Made by a program: the position numbers and the translations under genes. From assembly GCA_900543165.1 (NCBI GenBank), contig UQQQ01000056.1, positions 1 through 13,017 on the forward strand: a stretch of 13,017 nt of DNA. Direction: 5' to 3'. Source of the DNA: an uncultured Dialister sp. (GTDB lineage Bacteria > Bacillota > Negativicutes > Veillonellales > Dialisteraceae). Positions within the stretch are counted from its first letter, which is position 1. Every line of letters begins with the position of its first letter. Below are positions 9,143 through 13,017 of the stretch, piece by piece. The notes below the pieces were generated by a model that searched no databases, was not told the origin of the DNA, and worked only from the letters and a program-made list of their open reading frames with translations.

Positions 9143-10177
9143 ATGAAAATGTTTCGAGGACTATCGAACTGGATCGGTATCGACATGGGGTCGTCCCAAG
9201 TCCGTATCTACCAGGAGAATAAAGTGATCCTTGCCGAAGCGAGTACGGTCGCGGTGGATAATATCGACGGTCATGTACTGGGTTTTGGCACGGAGGCGCT
9301 CATTCACTACCATAAGGCGCCGGAGAATATTTCTCTGGAGTGGCCGGTACAGAATGGCGTCATCGCTGACTATGACATGACGAAGGCGATGCTTCGTTTT
9401 TTCATCCGCAAATCGCTTCACCATGCGGTGTCGCGTCCGACGGTGATGATTTCCATTCCGGGCGAGACGAGCTCGGTCACGCGCCATGCGCTGGTGGATG
9501 CTTTGATCCATGCCGGCGCGCAGCATGTGTATCTCCTTCCTTCGCCGGCGGCTGCGGCCATCGGGATGGGGAAGGATATGCTGGCACCGTCGGTGATCTT
9601 TTCTCTTGTCATCGGGCGTGACGTTTCTGACGCGGGGCTTTACAGCTGCGGGGGGATCGTCGCGAAGGAGGGGATCCCTTTCGGCGGGCATCATATCGAT
9701 AAGGGGATCTGCCAGTATCTGCAGGAAACGTATCAGATCATGATCGGGCTGGATCAGGCGGAGAAGCTGAAGAGTGAAGTGATTTCTCTCGAAGCGGCGG
9801 ATGGGCAGGCGACATTCACTATCCGCGGGCGCAGGATCCGTGATGGCGTGGAAGTGGTGGTGGAGCTTTCCACGGAGGAATTAAGGCCGGTGATGCAGCG
9901 TATTCTGCAGCCGGTCCTGAAGCTCATCCGTCGTGTCCTTCGCGAGGCGAAGCCGGAGATGGCGGGCGATCTTCTGAAGAATGGTCTGCTTCTATCCGGC
10001 GGCAGTGCGCTTCTGGACGGGCTGAAGGACTGGCTCGCCGGAGAGCTGCATATGCCGGTCTATGTACCGGCTCTGCCGGGGGATGTATTGGCCGTGGGCT
10101 GCTATCAGGCTCTTGGTATGTATAAGGATCTGCCGCTTCTCATTGAGAACGGTGAAAAATATTATGGAGGCGCTTGA
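9143..10177 (+). CDS. mreB: Divergent MreB-like actin homologue with degenerate nucleotide-binding motifs
   Basis: MreB is a membrane-associated actin-like ATPase that organises sidewall synthesis. This 344-aa protein has MreB length, the MreB fold signature along its whole length (NGVIADYD, GLLLSGGSALLDGL) and stands exactly in the mreB slot before mreC and mreD. ATG 9143 follows GAGGG (9132-9136). However, the phosphate-1 loop DLGTANT is DMGSSQV (Asp14 kept). The catalytic-glutamate segment, usually EEPxAAAIG, is LPSPAAAAIG (132-141), and the phosphate-2 loop DIGGGTTE is VIGRDVSD (156-163), losing its Asp, two glycines and both threonines. ATP hydrolysis, perhaps also binding, is probably impaired. 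The intact frame and operon position argue for a retained function. It may be a non-hydrolysing scaffold, or another actin-family protein that replaced MreB. A second, canonical MreB may exist elsewhere. Confidence 0.85.
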   Translation: MKMFRGLSNWIGIDMGSSQVRIYQENKVILAEASTVAVDNIDGHVLGFGTEALIHYHKAPENISLEWPVQNGVIADYDMTKAMLRFFIRKSLHHAVSRPTVMISIPGETSSVTRHALVDALIHAGAQHVYLLPSPAAAAIGMGKDMLAPSVIFSLVIGRDVSDAGLYSCGGIVAKEGIPFGGHHIDKGICQYLQETYQIMIGLDQAEKLKSEVISLEAADGQATFTIRGRRIRDGVEVVVELSTEELRPVMQRILQPVLKLIRRVLREAKPEMAGDLLKNGLLLSGGSALLDGLKDWLAGELHMPVYVPALPGDVLAVGCYQALGMYKDLPLLIENGEKYYGGA

Positions 10178-10179
10178 TC

Positions 10180-11094
10180 GTGATATTTTTTGGCAGAAAA
10201 AAGATGGCCGCCGCGGTCGCACTCTTTGTTTTCATGGGCGCATGCGGCTGGTTCTGGCGGCATAGGGAGTATATCCCTTTCATTTCGCAGCCGCTTTCTA
10301 TCGGTGCGGCGCCTTTCAACTATACCGCGAGCAAGACAGCGCTTTCTTTCACACAGGGGGTTGACTTACTTTCGGGCGTGTGGGAGAACTGGAGTGAGCT
10401 GGATGCGCTCCGGAAGGAAAATGAAAGTCTTCGCGCGGAGCAGGCACAGTACAGTGAGATCCTTGCGGAGAATATCCGGCTGAAGAGTCTCCTTTCGTTC
10501 AAGCAGGGCTATAAGCAGTACCACCTGACGGGGGCGTCTGTCATCACGCGCGACTACGGCGGATGGACACAGACGCTGGTCGTGGACAGGGGCAGTGACA
10601 GCGGCATTCAGAAATATATGCCGGTCATCGTCCCGACGGGTCTGGTGGGTTTTGTAAGTGAAGTGTATCAGAATTCCGCGCGCGTGCAGCTCCTTCTGGA
10701 TCCGCGTACATCGGTGGGGGGCATCGTTGCGCGTCCGGCTTCGCGCGTGGTGGCGATGGTTTCCGGGAACAGCAGTGAACCTGGCAAGCTCTCTTTCGTG
10801 AATCTGCCGCGAGAGGCAGACGTCATCAAGGGAGATACCATCGTGGCATCCGGCTATGGCGGGGTGTATCCGAAGGGGATGGTCATCGGTACGGTCGAGC
10901 AGGTGGATGTCGACTCCATCGGCGGCACGCAGGTGGCACGCATTATTCCGGCGGCTGATTTCTCTCATCTGGAAGAGGTCTTCATCATCACAGACCATAT
11001 TCAGCGGGCAACGCCAGAGAGTATTCTGGTGAAGCCGCCGAAGAAGGAACCGCCGATGAATCCTAATAAACATCAGGCAGGTGAGAAGGAATGA
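10180..11094 (+). CDS. mreC: Rod-shape-determining protein MreC
   Basis: MreC is a bitopic membrane protein whose extracytoplasmic part binds and activates PBP2 and links it to MreB and MreD. The roughly 304-aa product has a short basic N-terminus (GRKK), one membrane helix (about 9-26) and a coiled coil (about 68-108, with ELDALRKENESLRAE and ILAENIRLKSLLSF). Two beta domains follow, with the conserved DPRTSVGGIV and GYGGVYPKGMVIG segments, and a Pro/Lys-rich tail. GTG 10180 sits 9 nt after GGAGG (10166-10170). TTG 10174, overlapping the mreB stop, is an alternative in frame with only a 3-nt gap. Either way translation is closely coupled to mreB. The last codons overlap mreD. Confidence 0.95.
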   Translation: MIFFGRKKMAAAVALFVFMGACGWFWRHREYIPFISQPLSIGAAPFNYTASKTALSFTQGVDLLSGVWENWSELDALRKENESLRAEQAQYSEILAENIRLKSLLSFKQGYKQYHLTGASVITRDYGGWTQTLVVDRGSDSGIQKYMPVIVPTGLVGFVSEVYQNSARVQLLLDPRTSVGGIVARPASRVVAMVSGNSSEPGKLSFVNLPREADVIKGDTIVASGYGGVYPKGMVIGTVEQVDVDSIGGTQVARIIPAADFSHLEEVFIITDHIQRATPESILVKPPKKEPPMNPNKHQAGEKE

Positions 11095-11582
11095 GCGGCT
11101 ATGCACTGGCTTTTTTGAGCTTCTTCATTTTCCTCGCGCAGTCCTCGGTGATGCCATTCTTTTTCTCAGGGTTGCATCAGCCGGATCTGTGGCTGGCTGT
11201 CATCGTCCTTGCGACGCTGATCTTTGATAACAAGACAGTGATGACGCTGGCACTCGTGGGCGGGCTCCTTACGGATCTTGTGACGGGAAATCTTTTCGGA
11301 CTGCATCTCCTGCCGTACCTCGCGATTGCAGGGCTGTATCTCGCTTTGGGGAGGAAGCGCTACAATCGTCACTGGTACATTTCGCTCTTTGCGATGACGC
11401 TGGCCTCTCTCCTCTATGCGCTGCTGTCTTGGCTGGTGCTTTTCGCAGCCGGCAGCCATGTCTTCTCTATTTCTTATATCCTGTACTTTGTGATGAGCAC
11501 CACCTTCATGAATGGAGCGGCCGTGCTCGTTCTTCACAGGCCGCTGTGGGCCATGAAACGGGAGGGAGAACCGAAGTGGTGA
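11091..11582 (+). CDS. mreD: Rod-shape-determining protein MreD
   Basis: MreD is a small integral membrane partner of MreC in the elongation complex. The 163-aa product is almost entirely hydrophobic, with about five membrane helices and the family's central segment GGLLTDLVTGNLFGLHLLPY. Length is typical. The ATG overlaps the mreC stop as ATGA (11091-11094), with AAGGA directly upstream, so it depends on translational coupling. Its end overlaps the mrdA start by 7 nt. No oddities are seen. Confidence 0.93.
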   Translation: MSGYALAFLSFFIFLAQSSVMPFFFSGLHQPDLWLAVIVLATLIFDNKTVMTLALVGGLLTDLVTGNLFGLHLLPYLAIAGLYLALGRKRYNRHWYISLFAMTLASLLYALLSWLVLFAAGSHVFSISYILYFVMSTTFMNGAAVLVLHRPLWAMKREGEPKW

Positions 11583-13017
11583 ATAAACATGTGCCCTCGA
11601 TTCTCGGTGGGCTTTTGAAAAATACGGAGGAGTCCCGCTATGCGCGTATGATCTATGCGGCGATCTTCCTCCTGCTCGTCTTAGGGCTGCGTCTCTTCTA
11701 TATGCAGGTCATTCAGGGCGGGTACTATAAAGAAGAAGCGGATGGGAACCGCATCCGCCATCTCCCCATGCAGGCGATGCGCGGTGTCATGTATGACCGG
11801 AACGGCGTGATCCTTGCGGGGTCCCGCTCGGCGTACAGTGTCGTCATGCCGGTCGACCGCAAGGGGAATACGCTCTCCGATGAGGCGCTCACCCGCCTGT
11901 CGCAGCTGCTTCATGTGCCGACTGCGGATATCAAGAAAAAGATCGAAGACAATAAGCTGGCCTTCGGTGCGATCTATCTGGCAAACGATGTCGGCATCGA
12001 TGTCGCGACGCAGATCGAGGAGAAGAAGGATGAATTTCCCGGCATAGAAATCGAAGTGAATCCGCTGCGCGTATATCCGCTGGGCAATGCGGGGGCGCAG
12101 GTCTTAGGCTATGTCGGCGAAGCGGGGCCGGATGACAGGAATGCGGAAGGAAATCCGTATACGACCACGACTCTGATCGGCCGTGCGGGTCTTGAGAGCC
12201 GCTATAACAATTACCTTGAAGGCAAGAATGGCGCAAAGACGGTCGAAGTCAATGCATCGGGCCAGCCTGTCCGCTATGTGGGCGGTACGCCTTCTGTCAC
12301 GGGGAACAGCGTGCGCCTGACGCTGGATGCGAATCTGCAGAAAGCGGCAGAGGATGCGATGGAAGCACAGGTGAAGACGCTCGTCCATGACGGCGTCATG
12401 CCGACGGGGGCTTCGGCGGTGGCTGTCGATCCGAATAGCGGTGCGATCCTCGCGATGGCCAGCTGGCCGAGCTATGATCCGAACTGCTTCAGCAAGGGGA
12501 TCTCCTCGAAGGACTGGAATGAAATCGTCAATAATAAGAATCATCCGATGCAGAACCGCACGATCCAGTCGATGTATCCGCCCGGATCGCTCTTCAAAGT
12601 CATCACGGGCGCGGCAGCGCTCGAGGCGAAGGTGACGACGCCGGAAGAGCGTATCTTCGACAGCGGCAAGCACTGGCTCGTCGATAAGAGAAACTCGGAG
12701 GGCGAAGCCTTCGGATGGATCAATTTCTATGAAGCGATCGAAAAGTCGGATAACGTCTATTTCTATGAAATGGGACGTCGTGCGGGCATCGACCGCATCT
12801 CCCATATGGCGGAGGAATTCGGTCTGGGGAAAACGACAGGCATCGACCTTGCCGGAGAATCGGACGGCAATGTCGCAAGCGAAGCCTACAAGATGAAAGT
12901 CTTCAAGCAGGACTGGTATCTCGGGGAGACGATGGATGCCGCGATCGGACAGAGCTTCACGCTGACGACGCCGCTGCAGATGGCGATGGTGTACTCGGCG
13001 ATCGCCAATGGCGGCTT
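11576..13017 (+). CDS. mrdA: Penicillin-binding protein 2 (elongasome transpeptidase), partial
   Basis: PBP2 is the monofunctional class B transpeptidase that cross-links sidewall peptidoglycan and works with RodA and MreC. The frame is open to the window end (480 codons present, 3' end missing). It shows a membrane anchor (about 24-45, IYAAIFLLLVLGLRLFYMQ), then the dimerisation/pedestal domain with MRGVMYDRNGVILA and LIGRAGLESRYNNYLEG. The transpeptidase domain has the active-site SxxK as S338-L-F-K341 in PPGSLFKV and the SDN triad at 391-393. The KTG motif lies beyond the edge. Start is GTG 11576 or the next GTG 11579, both after GGAGGGAG (11561-11568) and overlapping the mreD stop. It is the fourth gene of the mre operon. 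Sensitivity to beta-lactams such as mecillinam is a family property, not shown here. Confidence 0.95.
   Translation, partial: MVNKHVPSILGGLLKNTEESRYARMIYAAIFLLLVLGLRLFYMQVIQGGYYKEEADGNRIRHLPMQAMRGVMYDRNGVILAGSRSAYSVVMPVDRKGNTLSDEALTRLSQLLHVPTADIKKKIEDNKLAFGAIYLANDVGIDVATQIEEKKDEFPGIEIEVNPLRVYPLGNAGAQVLGYVGEAGPDDRNAEGNPYTTTTLIGRAGLESRYNNYLEGKNGAKTVEVNASGQPVRYVGGTPSVTGNSVRLTLDANLQKAAEDAMEAQVKTLVHDGVMPTGASAVAVDPNSGAILAMASWPSYDPNCFSKGISSKDWNEIVNNKNHPMQNRTIQSMYPPGSLFKVITGAAALEAKVTTPEERIFDSGKHWLVDKRNSEGEAFGWINFYEAIEKSDNVYFYEMGRRAGIDRISHMAEEFGLGKTTGIDLAGESDGNVASEAYKMKVFKQDWYLGETMDAAIGQSFTLTTPLQMAMVYSAIANGG

Noticed and set aside
9019..9222. 67-codon plus-strand frame upstream of and overlapping mreB
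   Set aside because: No ribosome-binding site or recognisable motif, and it overlaps the certain mreB start in another frame.

Overview
The window is chromosomal DNA from a bacterium of the Firmicutes type. The rod-shape/elongation cluster mreB-mreC-mreD-mrdA next to alr and a tRNA-Arg gene, strong Shine-Dalgarno sites, GTG/TTG starts and moderate GC outside the hsdS specificity segments suggest a Negativicutes relative (Dialister/Megasphaera-like). That placement is an inference from style and gene order; no marker gene here settles it. All genes lie on the + strand.

Region 1 (1-446) has no gene. It holds a REP-like palindromic element and a good promoter (298-326) for the restriction-modification operon.

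Region 2 (447-7146) is a complete Type I restriction-modification locus, order hsdM-hsdS-(extra half hsdS)-hsdR, resembling the type IC (EcoR124I) family. hsdM encodes the methyltransferase, hsdS the DNA-recognition subunit and hsdR the translocating endonuclease. The specificity gene carries two different tandem repeats. One is a 12-bp in-frame array encoding Thr-Ala-Glu-Leu between the two target-recognition domains (TRDs), the kind known to set the spacer length of the recognition site. The other is a tract of 12 GACA units at the 3' end. With 12 units HsdS stops just after the tract (441 aa, two TRDs). With 11 or 14 units the frame joins the following segment, which encodes a third TRD plus a C-terminal conserved region, giving a three-TRD protein of about 630 aa. 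This looks like a phase-variable epigenetic switch with an unusual geometry and is the main point of interest.

Region 3 (7147-8631): an intergenic stretch with four imperfect 9-bp repeats, then a near-consensus promoter and a folded, terminator-like leader ahead of alr (alanine racemase).

Region 4 (8632-9142): tRNA-Arg(CCG) with encoded CCA, a string of hairpins ending in a strong rho-independent terminator, then an extended -10 promoter and a roughly 170-nt structured leader.

Region 5 (9143-13017): mreB-like, mreC, mreD and the start of mrdA (PBP2), with overlapping or closely spaced starts. They encode the elongasome scaffold and transpeptidase that direct sidewall peptidoglycan synthesis; alr supplies D-alanine for the same wall. 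The MreB homologue has lost the usual phosphate-binding and catalytic residues, which is unexpected for a filament-forming ATPase. mrdA runs off the right edge before its KTG motif.
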